Source: Nemania diffusa (lineage: Eukaryota > Ascomycota > Sordariomycetes > Xylariales > Xylariaceae). Taken from it: a stretch of 64,000 bases of DNA. The notes beneath the pieces were generated by a model. The model saw only the letters and a program-made list of their open reading frames with translations. It had not been told where the DNA came from and did not search any database. Position numbers and translations under genes: made by a program. The stretch is from assembly GCA_038501195.1 (NCBI GenBank), contig JBBPUQ010000006.1, positions 434,001 through 498,000 of the forward strand, given 5' to 3'. Numbering within the stretch: the first letter of the stretch is position 1; every line of letters begins with the position of its first letter. Shown here piece by piece: positions 13,084 through 25,400 of the stretch.

Positions 13084-13824
13084 TGTTTACTTCGTTTGGG
13101 ATTGTCGCGGAGCGTGCCGTCTTTTCCTCGAGAAGGTGTACCGAATTCTGGGTGAAATACAATACGTCGATTCAAGTAGTATTAGAAAGCGAGAAGGGGG
13201 TATATTGAAGAATCGCAAAAGAGGGCTGGTCTAACAAGATCAGATGCGAATGAGACAAGCTATTTGGAGAAGTTCTCAAGAAAAAAATGCGGCTCTAAAC
13301 TTAGGACGTGCTTGATTGGTAAATAAACTGCATCCATTATGCCTGTCACACCGCAACCAATAGCTGCTACTCAAGAGCTAAGCTACATAGGTACCTAAGG
13401 TACCTACAAGAGCTACAGTACCTGCAAAGGCACCCAAATACCTACAAAGGTACCTCTCTCATTCAATGCCTGTGGCACGCAACTCATTAGGATTAGCGTG
13501 CCTGCCGCTCTTACCCAGGTTCACCGGATGCTGAGGTAAGGTGACAGGTGAGGAATTATCTATCCCTTTTTTGAGCTCATTAAGGTATTATTGTAGTCTT
13601 TTTTTTTACTCGTTACTACTGCATACACTGGTCAAAACAAAAGGAATGGGTATCGTCAACTATCCCCCTCACCCTGCGTCGACCGACCCTCGTCGATAAG
13701 TCCGCTCACATTCTCCTTGCAGCCTTTTGTCCACTTGGGTGAGCCATCGGATTATGTCTGGCCAGGCAATCCCTGCCCGAGCGAAATATTTCACTTACAC
13801 CTAACTATGCATCTAGTTGCTGCT
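13084..13824. other. intergenic region with aggtacct repeats
   Basis: Holds no gene. Three copies of aggtacct occur at 13389, 13398 and 13448 with related tacctacaa spacers, an element that recurs in other intergenic stretches of the window. A T-rich run lies near 13600. Confidence 0.5.
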
Positions 13825-16268
13825 TTAAGATCGATGAAAATCATCCGCAGAGGGCACGGAAGCATAGCCAGGCGGTAACGTAGGCTGGATCCGATCGAAT
13901 TCGTCATCATTCATTCTGTAGCCGGTACTGTTATGGCCCTCGTAATCCCTCAGCGACCGAGCAGCAGGATACTCTGCATGCATCCCTTGTAGGGACGTCG
14001 TTCCTCCATGTCGCAGGTCAAACTCACCATGCCTAGCGAGATTTTTCTCTCCGTGGTCTTCGTTCTCGACGCTGATTTCCGGGTTCGCTACAATAACGGC
14101 GTTGTAATCTTCTGGACTGTGCCATTCGACCTGTGCACCTTCTAGATATTTGGGCAACGGAGCGGCACCGCTCACGTCCTCATGTTGCATGAAGATGCCG
14201 ACCAGTTTAGTGCCGTATGCGGCACGTAGGATGGTTGAGAAGTCATTGCTGTAGCTCGCGCTATTGGAGAGGAGAGCCACGAAACCCGCGACTAGCGCCA
14301 ACGCCGCGGCTAAAATGGCACTGCCGTACGCGATCCAGAGATTGGCGGGCGAGTAGGAATAGACCGATTTCAGTGTTGTGAACGTGACGTTGACGGGGGG
14401 AGGACTGAAGACGGACGAGAGATTCGGTCTTTAATTCCACAGTATTTCTTGTTAGCGCTCAGATGACTAATAACTTCAGACCCCAGAACGTCATTCTTTG
14501 GCTACTTGAGCAACGTCCGCTAGCCAAGCAAAGCCACAAAAATCGAAAGCCACCTACTGCAGGAGATCGGAACTCATCAAGCTAATAGTAAGGTTGCCGA
14601 ACAATTCTTCCATCACGCGCGGCAAAGAGGATCGAGACTGCCCTTGTGCAACATTCGACAGCGCACGACCTTGCGACTGGTTGTTGGCTATGAATATACC
14701 TTGAAGAGTCGGAGTCTGATTGTCAACGTTCACGGAAGTTAGATACTGAAGTTCTGTTGTGTCTATGAGGCTCGTCGAGAATATGTTTGTGTCCACTTCC
14801 GCCCCACTGAGGGAGTCCATCGACACCGAGCCTCTAACCACCTGGGCAAACGCATCCAAGACCCCAGTGTAGGACAGCCTTTGCAATAGGTTAAGGTCGA
14901 ATATGCATGGATCTACACCTGACGGTGGCAGCTCTTCCACAAGGCGATCACAAGTAAAGTCACCGTCGTCCGTCGTGCCCCCCGCATCAGGGCCGAGCAT
15001 TTCGTATACAGTTGTAACAGCCTCCAAGCGGTCAACAGTATATGCAATGTTCTGTACTCCAGACTTGTAATTGAACTCGGCATGATAAGAGGCGTTGTAT
15101 AAGTCGCATTGGAAAAAGCCTGCATTCTCGACCTGTGTAAAAGGGGGCTTGCCACTATTCAGGGGGGCGCATGGACTTTGAGCAACTGACGGTAATGATG
15201 CAATATATAGAGGTGTGAAAGGGCCTTGCTTGGCGCCTTTAGAGAACTGGGTTTCATTAGAGGCAAGGGGTGAGAAATGGCTGAAGTCTCCATAAGCGGT
15301 GCTAATAAAGGGAAGCAACGTGGTACTCCTGTTGGTAAGCGCGTTGTAGGGAGTCGGGTTCCAGCAGAGATACGTGCTGGCTTGGTCCCAACAGTTCGCC
15401 TCCCCCGAGTTTGAACCCAAGTAGTCCCAGAGCCATCCCGCGATGTTTAGCTCGACTTGAGCCCGCACATCATCGTCCATTGGCCCGCAGGTGAGCGATG
15501 GGCCGTAGAAGTCTAGAGACCAACTCGAATTCTCAGCAGGAGGTTTGATGGGCAGAATCTCTCCTTGAGCTGTTATTGCGGCAGCCACCTTCTCGACCGC
15601 GGGGCTGGGGCCATTATATATATACGAGCGATATGCGTGACCGAAACCGCGAACGTTGGCACCGGAAGGGATATCCGCAACCTGGTTAAAACTGAAAAAG
15701 TCTACATTCGGGACGTTTTGTTGTACAGAACTACTATTCAAGACCACGATCACAGATAGGGTACCCGGCGGGATAATGAATGCGATTGGCAACAGCCTGT
15801 GACGTGACCAGTCAGTAGGTAGGAATGCAGAGCGTAAAGATAGAAGAATGGCCGGTACCAAGACGTCAAAGCTACTAATAGGAGGAGTGGATGCTTCCAC
15901 CACGTAGACACGTTCCTAAAACCCAGGAGATCAGAGAGGCCTGAGAACATGGTGTCTAGATCCCCAAGCGTATTCAATTTCGTAGGGTTCCTAGCAGCTC
16001 TCCAGAAGATCTGAGCGAATGCTTTCGAGGTAGCTAATATCAGGAGGGCCCTAGTAACAAAAGCCAGGGCTGTGCCAGCCGTGTTTGTGAACTGTTGGCT
16101 TGTGAGGTGCATGCCTAATATTTGTTGATCGACGTCAACCGCAGAGCCGTCAAGACGAGAATAGTAGATATGATGACCCGATGCCACAAGAATCCCGCCC
16201 AGCCAGGCGCCCACCATCAAGGCTGGGGCCAACCAGTGAATCCTAGCTTGGGTCGACATACCGGCCAC
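13825..16268 (-). CDS. polytopic membrane glycoprotein of an uncharacterised fungal family
   Basis: Three exons: 15859..16268, 14558..15796 and 13825..14428, giving 750 aa. Joins are phase-consistent and the first junction restores a continuous hydrophobic run (LVALTSW / LLPIAFIIPPG). Four membrane segments are visible: around residues 12-32, about 68-90, about 125-160, and one near 600 (LWIAYGSAILAAALALVAG). A large loop of about 430 residues lies between the third and fourth; it is rich in Cys and N-glycosylation sequons (NSSW, NRST, NETQ, NASY, NQTP, NNQS, NLTI). A cytosolic tail of about 140 aa follows. I recall similar proteins in Sordariomycetes misnamed 'formylmethionine deformylase-like'; no catalytic motif is visible. 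Function unknown. Confidence 0.8.
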
Positions 16269-17743
16269 ATCTATCAGTAATTAGACGTAGAGGATAGAAA
16301 GAATTAGTTTTAATCCGCCCACGTCTATGCCTCAGTCTGCTAGCAACGATATATAAGTAAATAGAGAAGCACCTGACTATCAGTGCGCGCAGTGCCTAAC
16401 CTATCAATGTGTGACTGAAGGATGCCGTATTGCTAGGGTGCCTAGTCTTGGGTGCAGACAGATTGGAGTATTGGGAGACTATGAGCCAATGGCGGCATAC
16501 GATCCCGTTCACATGTAGATAACGTGGTCCCTTTGATGCAGACCACCATTTAATTTACCATGGTCTACGCCTGAATATCATCGGTAGACTGGAAGGCTCT
16601 CGATGAGAACAGTCCGATTTAGACTTCTTTCTCGTGGAGGACCATAATAGCAGAACTACTAAGATTTATCATGGGCATGTTGTCATTTTTATCAACATCA
16701 AGCCTGTGCCAGCTATTCGTCATAAGTTGCCATTAACATGCTTTAATAAGGCATTCTTTATTGAAAAAAATAAAAATGAATAGAAAACGAGTTTGAGCAG
16801 CAGTTGCTTGCCTTGACCATTGGTTTTTAAAGAGACCTGTACTAACCATAATTACAACCATTGCCAATATTTAATAGGATTTACCCTAAATCTACAGTTA
16901 TTACTAAGCGCAAAACCGAGTGTCTTATAAACATGAGATCCAAGGAGAAAAAAGTAATGGTACTTTGTATTAGAGAACCTAATGCACTTTATTGCACTTT
17001 AACCGAGGTGGGGAAAGGTAGCATTGAAATTCCCGTGTCGATGTCGAGTATGCCGATTTCTGATTCCCCCATTTCACCACACGTGACCCACCATCGCCTC
17101 CAATCAGAGGCTTCCTTCTCGGGCCCACTTTGTCACTCGACCCAAAGCTTCAGGTATCCCGTTGCTTGATCTCGAAGTTCACTCTTCTTGATAAATACTT
17201 TATGCCCCGGTCCTTCGATCCTCTTATTGCGACTTGAAATCCCGGTCCCACCGCTCGGCTTATTGAATGTGCATACTTAGATCAGACTAAAACCCTCATA
17301 TAAATAAACCTAGACTTCCCTAACGAAAAGAAGGAGGACCGTGGCCTTAAGACTCTTAAAATTTTATTAGTTGAATATAACGAAGTCCCAAGCCCTCTAT
17401 ACGAGCCCTTGTGCTGGATATAACGATTGCCTCCATAGAGCCACGCCACCATTACGTATCATGACGAGCGCCCCTACCACCCATAGGTTAAGAAGGGAGC
17501 CATAAGAAATAGGTGCCGTAGAGAGACAAAAAAAAAGACAGCACACAATTCTGACAGTACGGGAGGTACCGCTCCGGGGAAGCAATGAGGATTTCCTAGA
17601 TCCGTACACGGACACAACCAATCAATCAAATAGACGTATTCAATACCTTCCGCACAGCTGAAAGATTATCCACCACATTCTGTCCCTCTGATTTCAAGTA
17701 TTCTGGTCCCCTCGCACCTAACCTGTACTCATTCGAGTTCCCC
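16269..17743. other. intergenic region, no supported gene
   Basis: About 1.5 kb with several short unrelated frames, one at 16861..17169 on the plus strand. That frame has no recognisable features and starts in AT-rich sequence, so I do not call it. Base composition becomes AT-rich from 16680 onward, marking the edge of the accessory gene that follows. Confidence 0.4.
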
Positions 17744-19595
17744 TTAGAGGTTTCTAGCAGAGAAATGAAATCTTCCCACTGGGTTGAAAACGCGGCCCAA
17801 CACCCTCACATTCCCAGGCATCCTTGCTTCCTCAGCCCTTCGTAGTCGCTCCTCTTCCCTCTGCCTCGCCTCCTCTTCCTTCCTTCTCTTCTTTTCCTTC
17901 TCTTCTTGCACCTCTTGTCGTATTGCTTTAGCTCTTTTCCTTCGGTAAGTTTCAAGGTCCTTTTTAATGATCTCGCAAAAGGATTCCGACGATACCTCGA
18001 GTAGGGGTGTTTTCGACTTTCTTACTGAGCTTATATCGCTCTCACAAACACATTCCTCTAAAGAAATGCGTAGTAGCGTTGATTGGATTGCTTTGCCTGT
18101 TACACCTCGGAATTTCTGTAGTGTATATTAACTTTTGAGCTTTACTACTAATATTTGCAAAGGTTATTATACCTGTTCTTGGACGCGCCTAATCGCTACT
18201 TTGTTATTTTTCTGGATCGTTGCTCGCCATACCAAAATCGAAGCTTCTCCTGTTATATTCTTCTCATCGGTTGCGTAAGCCTGTGCTTCGCTTTCATTCA
18301 TTTCGCTAGTGCGGTATATTTTCTTTAGCCTTCTCTCATTCTTACGCTCAGCTTTATACATCTCGCCCATATATACTCCAATAACGGTGCGGATTTTGCC
18401 ATTTGAACCTTCTACTACTCGAAGTTAGTTATCGCTATATTAAGTATAATTTATAAAAAATGCGAAACTACAAGCACACAACCCTAACATTAACCTTACT
18501 TTAAACAAAGCAAACTAGCATTTTTAGGAGAATAGCTTACTATATGCTTTAGCCTTATCTTTCAGCTCTTCTTTAGTGTGGTGAGAAAATTCGATCTCAA
18601 ATAACAAGGCTGGATAATCGCACGCAAGCTTGCAGTCATGTAATATTCCGCCATCAGGCGATTTCGAATCCTTAGCTTCTTTCAAAGCAGGGAGTTCAAG
18701 ATGTTCGTTGCCGTGTGGTCGAAGGGTCTTAGCGACATTAATGATTTCACGATTGTTCGATTTCTCAAGCTCGGCTTGCCACAATGTAAACCGCTTATTC
18801 AATTCCCCCACTATTCCTTCATGTACCCTAGTAGTCATTCGGATTTCGAACTGCTGTATAGAGTGTGTATACTCAAATCTATGGTACTACGTAAGTTTTG
18901 TCCACGACATATAGTGAGGGAACCTACCGTAGTTTGTCTGGAAAGACCTCGCTATCTTGTATTATTTCAAGCAGTTGCTTGTACTGGCTAGGAGTAAGTT
19001 TTCTAGTTGGATTCTTGATACGAGTACGTCTGATTGTCGGCAGTGATTTGATCAATCTGATCGTATCCTGTACCCGGGCATCTGCCCGGGAGTTACGTTG
19101 CCGGGCCAGGTTGAATAAGCTGATAACTGAGTTACGTAGCGATGCAAGCAAGGAAGAGATTTCTTCTTGCTCCGGGCACGAGGCTGTAGATACTTCTTCG
19201 CTGGCCTCGCTATCAGTAGAGTAATGCGAGCAGTGATCGCTCTCATCTACAATTTTCTCGTAGTGCTTGCTGTGGATTAGGTATTGCGAACAGCGACCTG
19301 TACTTGTAGCGTCCGCGATCTCTTCGGTCGAGGGTATCTCTGATGAGATAGTTGTCACAGGACCAATATCCCTTTGACAATCCAGACACACAGGCGCCTT
19401 CCTGCGATGACTAGGTACGTTAATGATGGATTCCGGCGAGGTATCAGGGGTAGGCTGTCCACAGCTACCCCAGTTCCCCGCTTGACCAGGCTCTGGCGTT
19501 GCGGGTTGGGTGCCTGCTTCGGAAGAATCGGGGTTTGATTCCTGCTCGAATGAATTGATGATTGGAATTTCATCTGCCGCATGTATGGCTTGCAT
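17744..19595 (-). CDS. hypothetical protein with PD-(D/E)XK nuclease-like core and coiled-coil tail
   Basis: Four exons on the minus strand: 18928..19595, 18541..18878, 18173..18417 and 17744..18115, giving 540 aa. Every junction has GT-AG ends and preserves frame. Residues 1-160 are acidic, Ser/Thr-rich and likely disordered. A core at about 230-350 contains KSPDGG (Asp298), then LLFEIEFS (Glu317, Glu319), then helix TKEELKDKAKAYI and strand SNGKIRTVIGV, the order expected of a PD-(D/E)XK fold. A later strand pair includes SILVWRA. The C-terminal 70 residues form a Glu/Lys/Arg-rich coiled coil. I recall expanded families of this type in Pezizomycotina accessory regions, function unknown. The open frame extends 54 residues upstream to 19757, but the start at 19595 looks better. 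Catalysis is not established. Confidence 0.7.
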
Positions 19596-20888
19596 CTTGG
19601 GACTGGTTATTGTATAGAAGTAGTGTTGGGTATTGTAGCTTATATGACATAGTTGGGGCATTTCAAGAGTACCAGAGAATCGGACCAGTAAACCATCTTG
19701 ACTTTTTGAGTGGGGTTTGCGAGAAATAATCAGCGCGCTTATAGGTCGTAAGTACAACCTGAGCTCCGTTGTGGCCTATTGTATGCTAATGGTCAAGGGT
19801 ATGGTTTGAATAGAGGCACCAAAGTTGCAGTTTGTCCTTATTATGTAGTACTCGGTGCTACAGTAGCTGCTACGTGGAACCTATTAGCGCCCGTCGTTGT
19901 TCGGGGTACAGCAGGACTTTTGTCGTCGGGACCGAAACCAGACGACCAATACTTGTGCCATGCCCCACTTTATTTGGATTTTGTTGGGTTGGTGCCCTGG
20001 GCCTGGGCCTAGGGCTAGGATTGCCATACGAGCCTAGGGAGCCTATGGATCACTTGTAATGTGTGTTGGATTTGAGCCTCTCCTAAGGAGCTTAAGGCTC
20101 GTGCGTGGAAGGCGCGTATTAATTATATAAGCGGTATAGCTAGTATTAAGTAGTTCGTATAACGCACTAAAAAAAGCTTATTAAATAATTTTTTTAAAGC
20201 AATTATCTAATTAAGCGCCTACTTGGCTCCGTGACTTAAAAAGCGGAATAACGGGACTTTTCTGCATATCTAGCAGACAAAACTCCGGAATTCCACTTTT
20301 CATGTCACGGAGCAAAGTGGGCACTTAAGGATGCCTAGATCCCTTCAGTATAAAGATAGTTAACTTCTGTTCACTACGGTGCCTAGTAAGACCTACCAAT
20401 GAGTTAAATGTCAAGTTGAGTTTGATTCTTAACAGCACTATTGGGTTTTCTTTCTCATTTTAGCTTAATTGTAAGTAGGTTAGATATACAGCAGTAATTA
20501 CCTATCTACAGTATGTTTAAAGCATAGACAAGTCCTCCTCAGGCAGGGCTGAGGCTAAAAGCAGCATCAGAGGGGTGCTTATCTAATCAGGCGTGACCCA
20601 CAGCTCGCATCGTCATTGCCTGTAGATATCTGCGGTACGTACATAGGTACATATATCAAGCACAGACCAGCTGAGTGTGGCTTTCATGTACCTATGTACC
20701 TACCTAATGTACCACAAGTACCTAAGCGTAGGTACAGAAGTACATGTGCAGTCTGACGTAACAATTGAACCATGCAAGAAGAGCTTATCCTTGCTCCTGC
20801 TGACTTCTTACCAAACTTTACCTACAGCTACCCCAAAACGGCAAACTCCAAACCAACGACGTCCCATAGTACATAGCTAATTGTCGCC
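19596..20888. other. intergenic region with small repeats
   Basis: No gene is supported. It contains a cctgggcctgggcctagg low-complexity stretch near 20000, a foldback element at 20215..20324, and a dense set of taggtac/gtaccta motifs at about 20636..20743 ahead of the Fmp46-like gene. Confidence 0.5.
20215..20324. repeat. small foldback (inverted-repeat) element
   Basis: Arms 20215..20249 and 20290..20324 are imperfect inverted repeats of 35 bp. Both contain gctccgtgac, followed by an A-rich segment and ggaat at the inner end. They are separated by 40 bp. The sequence ttaag occurs on both outer sides, but a target duplication cannot be fixed. It may be a MITE relic or an independent hairpin. 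Confidence 0.5.
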
Positions 20889-21440
20889 ATGTTTCGATTT
20901 GTAAGTGGAGATAGAAGGGCAATTGGCGATACATAAATATCAAAGAACGAGCTGCCTTGCTAACACGGTAGAGAGCAGCACAAAACCCTAGACATTGTCA
21001 CCCTCTTTCACAAGGCTAGCTCGCCCGCCTCGGTCAGAGCTGCTGCTGTATTGAAGCAGGCCTGTGCAAATGCTACCGAAGCTGCCGTCGAGGACCCGGC
21101 GAGCAGCCAGACGAAACTCCATCGTTCCGACTTCGAATTGAACATCACCGAGGACCCTCCCACTGCCGACCAGCTCAAGACAATTCTCGATTATGTCGGC
21201 CAGAGCAAGATAAGCTCTATCATACAAGGCGCCAAGACAGAAAATGAGGCGCTGAAGAAATTCAAGGAGAGCCCCGACAGCTTCAAACACCCCGTGGTTT
21301 GTTACCCCAATCAATTCTTTTCTTATCTCGCTATTTACTGATAGAGTGTGTAGGTTGTGGATTGGAACAATGGCAAGGCTATTGCCTCAGATAAGGAGTC
21401 AGAGATACTGAAGATGCTGGATCAGTTGAATGGCAAATGA
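20889..21440 (+). CDS. FMP46: mitochondrial thioredoxin-like redox protein, Fmp46 (DUF1687) family
   Basis: Three exons: 20889..20900, 20979..21296 and 21354..21440, giving 138 aa. The first exon encodes only MFRF. The second gives HKTLDIVTLFHKASSPAS followed by VLKQACANATEAAVEDPASS, DFELNITEDPPTADQLKTIL and the variable helix ALKKFKESPDSF. The last exon completes HPVVVDWNNGKA and SEILKMLDQLN. Order, length and the VDWNNGKA motif match the Fmp46 family, thioredoxin-fold proteins found in yeast mitochondria with a proposed redox role. The donor at the second intron is gtttgt; an alternative gtggtt three bases earlier would drop one valine. The CxxC of classical thioredoxins is absent; a single Cys lies in KQACAN. 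Confidence 0.82.
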
Positions 21441-22415
21441 TTGCTTCCCGCAAACTAATTTCTAGTACCTAGTAAGTAACCTCTATATCACCTACACTAG
21501 GTACAGGTAAAGTGTTCGCTGAACATCTATCAAGAGATAACCTGTACGGGAATGTAGAGATATATGGAACCGCAATGATAAGGTACTCAGGTTCTGGATA
21601 TTTCGATCCTGACAATCGAAGCACTCGTCCACCATTATACTCTATTGAGCCAGTTACGCAGATACACTGTGCCATGTTTCTCGGTCTGTATTATATCATA
21701 CCCATCTAGTCATCCATGTATAAATTCCCAGCTCTGTTAGCCGTCCATTGTACCTCTATTACCAACATAAATATAAACTACTCCGGCTAAGCATGTTAAA
21801 AATATGGAGGTCCTTGCAGCACCAAGCTCAGTTATCCAACTGGACAGATAGATGGGCATTAAATACATACACAGAGCGGCGGGTTATCTGCATTGAGCTG
21901 TAATGGATCGCAGTGAATGTCCCGGGTGGTGTATTGAGAGATAGTTGTACCTGTCGGCCAGGACCTCTCGAAATAGGTTGGCTATGTTGTATTCACTATA
22001 AGCAAGCAAACACACCTTATCTACGTCAGCCAATTCTTACTACCACCCACTCTCATCGTCCATTCTCTATTGTCCACTGCGCCCATTACCTCAGGCACCT
22101 CAATGAATGGCGGTGCCTGACCCGGCATCTGCCCTTCTACTTCTCCTTCAACCCTTTAAATACTGCCTACCTAACACCATAACTTGCACTCATCTCCCAC
22201 CTTCCAAACCTCTCATCTTCAGATTATATCCTACATCTTGGTCCTTGCATCTGTAAATTCCTTGCGGATTTTCAGTTATCTGTGTACTCAATCTCATCAC
22301 GCAGTACCCTAACTTGGACTTAAACACCTCCCATATCCCTACAACGCGTTTCTATACACACCCCAACACTCATCACCCTTCTTACCCTTCCTACTGAGCA
22401 ATACCCGTCGACATT
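21441..22415. other. intergenic region and promoter of the RRM-like gene
   Basis: No gene seen. The last 300 bp before 22416 are strongly C/T-rich with repeated cacc, catcc and tcatc words, a typical fungal pyrimidine-rich promoter and leader. Confidence 0.45.
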
Positions 22416-25400
22416 ATGGCTCCTAACTATCAATTGTACAGTACCTTCACTGTTAGGGATGCACTAACCGCAGCCGGTCCACCAAAGTACGACTTCCCAT
22501 TTGAGGCAGGCGAGCCGCCTGTCACATTCTTCACTCAACCACCCACAGACAGGCCGGCAGTCTTCTCTACACATGGAGATAGGCCCTTTCGTCAAGTTTT
22601 GAATCCTACATATGAACGCCCTGGCTACTTCTGGTGGGCCGCAGAGGTGCAGCGTGTCTGTGATGAACTCCGGCGAAACTTGCCAGACGTATGTAGAAAC
22701 ATCGAGACTCCCCAGACCTACTGGGACCTCTACAAGTACTTTGATGCCTACGACATCTACCATCGAGGTGCCCAGAACTTGTGGAATGTTATCAACACTT
22801 TCGTCTTCGAGAACGAGTACGCACAAGGACAGGTACAGAAAGAGCAGACAATGAAGGCCGAGTATTACACACCATTGTTTGAGACTCTCGCTGCTGAAGT
22901 CTTGGAGAAGCCGGAGATTCAGACCAAGCTATTGTCATGGGACAAGGAGAGACAGCAGGATGTCCTAAAAGTGCTGACGCCATATGAGCTACAGATATTT
23001 GAGGGCTATCAGAGATACCCTGAGCATCTTCGAAGCGTAATTCGAGACATCTTTGGAAAGCACTACAACAATGTTCGGAACGGTCTCCAATACGACTATC
23101 GTCTTATACTTGCCGACGGTGTACTCACAAGTAGTGACAGAGCAGAGAAGCTTGGTAAGTGCACATCCATCTTTACAAACATCAGCTTAGACCTACATGG
23201 TGCCTACATATCTACATACTCATGTATCACTTACCAAGTGTCGTTATTTCCACTAACCGGATGACTGCAGCTTCCCTTCGCCAGTATCTGGAGGATATAG
23301 AGGCCGAGGATCCTTTCATGGATAAGTTTGACATCCCCAACAAACTTATTAATGGAATCCTCATCGTCGACGGCACATCAAAAACAGCGGCCCGTCGTGC
23401 TAGGAACAAGGAACTTCTCGCCTCCGCCGACAAGCACGCCCGACATCAAGGTATGATATGATTTCCTATCATGGTATTATCCGGGTACGTGTTATTGTTC
23501 TCAACTAATCGTAACAGCTGTGCAAGATCCCGGGTCTATTAGTCCACCCCATTTAAATGGGATGCCAACCGATGATGCCACTCCCCACGCAAAAGATGGT
23601 ATTGCAGATCACCCTGAGCGGTGTTCAAGTGCCCCAGGCATTGGCGGTGACCCTGCCAGCATTCCCAGCCACTCTGCAAACGGCGAAGCGCGTGTCTACC
23701 CAGGTGGCCGTCATGAAGTCGACAAAAAGCTGATGGGATGTCAGAAACCAGCTATGCCTTCTACAGATAGCGGCTTGCAGCATCCGTCAACCATAAACGA
23801 GATGCAGCCTCCTATCAGCTACTATAATGGCCCAGGACGAGCAAGTGATGGCCGGTCTTTGCCAATCCAGCAGCCAATGGTACCCTCCCCATTCGATTCT
23901 ATCCCAGAGCCGAATTACTCCAACGAATTACCACGAATTCGAGGCCGTGGCATGTCTCAGGGTGCTTTCGCTAATCAGATACCACCATACGCTCTATCTC
24001 AACAACATATGCAAACTCCTACACAGATGCGGCAGCAGACACAACATCCTCATAGTTATATGCCACCTAACGGAAGCCGGTATGCTATCAATGGAAGTCC
24101 TCCGCGTTTCCAGGTAGACCCGAGACAACAATATCAGCCACCGCCTACATTCACTGATGGCTCTCAAAACTTGAAACAAGACAAGAGAAACCCTGCCACT
24201 CAAAATACTACGAATGGAACGTGGCAGCGAATCGGATCCGACGAGCTTCATGGCCCCAAGGTCGCGTATCGCAAAGGGAGTGCACACGGGCAGTGGCAAA
24301 ATAACGAATCTGATGAGCTAGGCAGACGCACCTCAGCTACTAGTACCAATAGTAGCTATCAGCGATTCAACAATGCTCGCCCACAGCAACAGCAGCACAA
24401 CAATCATATCAGTTCTCATTACAATGAGAGAGGAAGTGCTGCAATGCGAAACAAATCACGATCAGCGAACTTGGGTTATTCTCTGAGCGAGTATGGGTGT
24501 GTGAATTTTGGCAGAAACGCAAATGTGTACACCAAGTTCGATCCATGCCCCTGTGTCCACTGCAGCACACGAGACCGAACCATATTCGTGAGCCGGCTGA
24601 CAGAGGACATGACTAAAAGTGAGAAGGCCATGGAGCTCCTAAGGCAGCATTTTGCCAAATATGGTCAAGTTGAGAATGTTGTACCACGCATTGGGAACTA
24701 CTATAACTCTGTTCTGGTTACGTGAGTTGCTATTCCCGTACATATGGACCATGAACTTGTTTTGAAATTAACCTAAGGGCCTCACAGATTTGTTAATGCC
24801 CAGAGCTCGGTAGCTGCTGTTCAGTCAGAGCCCTCTGTGCTGATCAACGGCCTAGGAGACACTCCCCTCTCTGTAAGTTTCCGGACTGGGTCACAGTTCT
24901 TCACTGCGAGACGTTTGAGCAATACCGCAAATGCTTCCTATAATCAACGTCAACCTACCAGAGATGTCTCTCAAGGGAAAGGACTGCCAATGTCCCCACC
25001 GTTGGCTAATGAGATGGCCAAATCTGATGTTCACACTACACATCTTCCATCTGATGATAACTACCCTGAAGAGCCAGCTGTCTCGCCTAGGTCCATGCCC
25101 CGTGCCGGCCGCTCTCGTGGCATCAGTCCCAGCTTTGCAAGGAATCAGGCAATGGATATGTTAGATCGAGCAGCTACACAGTCACAATTTGATTCAGGAA
25201 TGACTAGTTCGACTCACAGACACTCTCACTTTCGGAGCCTGACATCAAGTCAAGCAATAAATGCCCACGGTGCTACAGGTCATCAACCACTGTATGGTTC
25301 TCGATCTGATGGGACCTTTTCATTCCCAACTGCGGAAGATATGGTTAGAGATATTTCGGATTTTACTCGCGACGCTACATCTCGCCAGGATCAAGGCACC

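Noticed and set aside
16861..17169. 102-codon plus-strand open frame
   Set aside because: No family motifs, no clear promoter or splice context, and composition typical of flanking AT-rich DNA.
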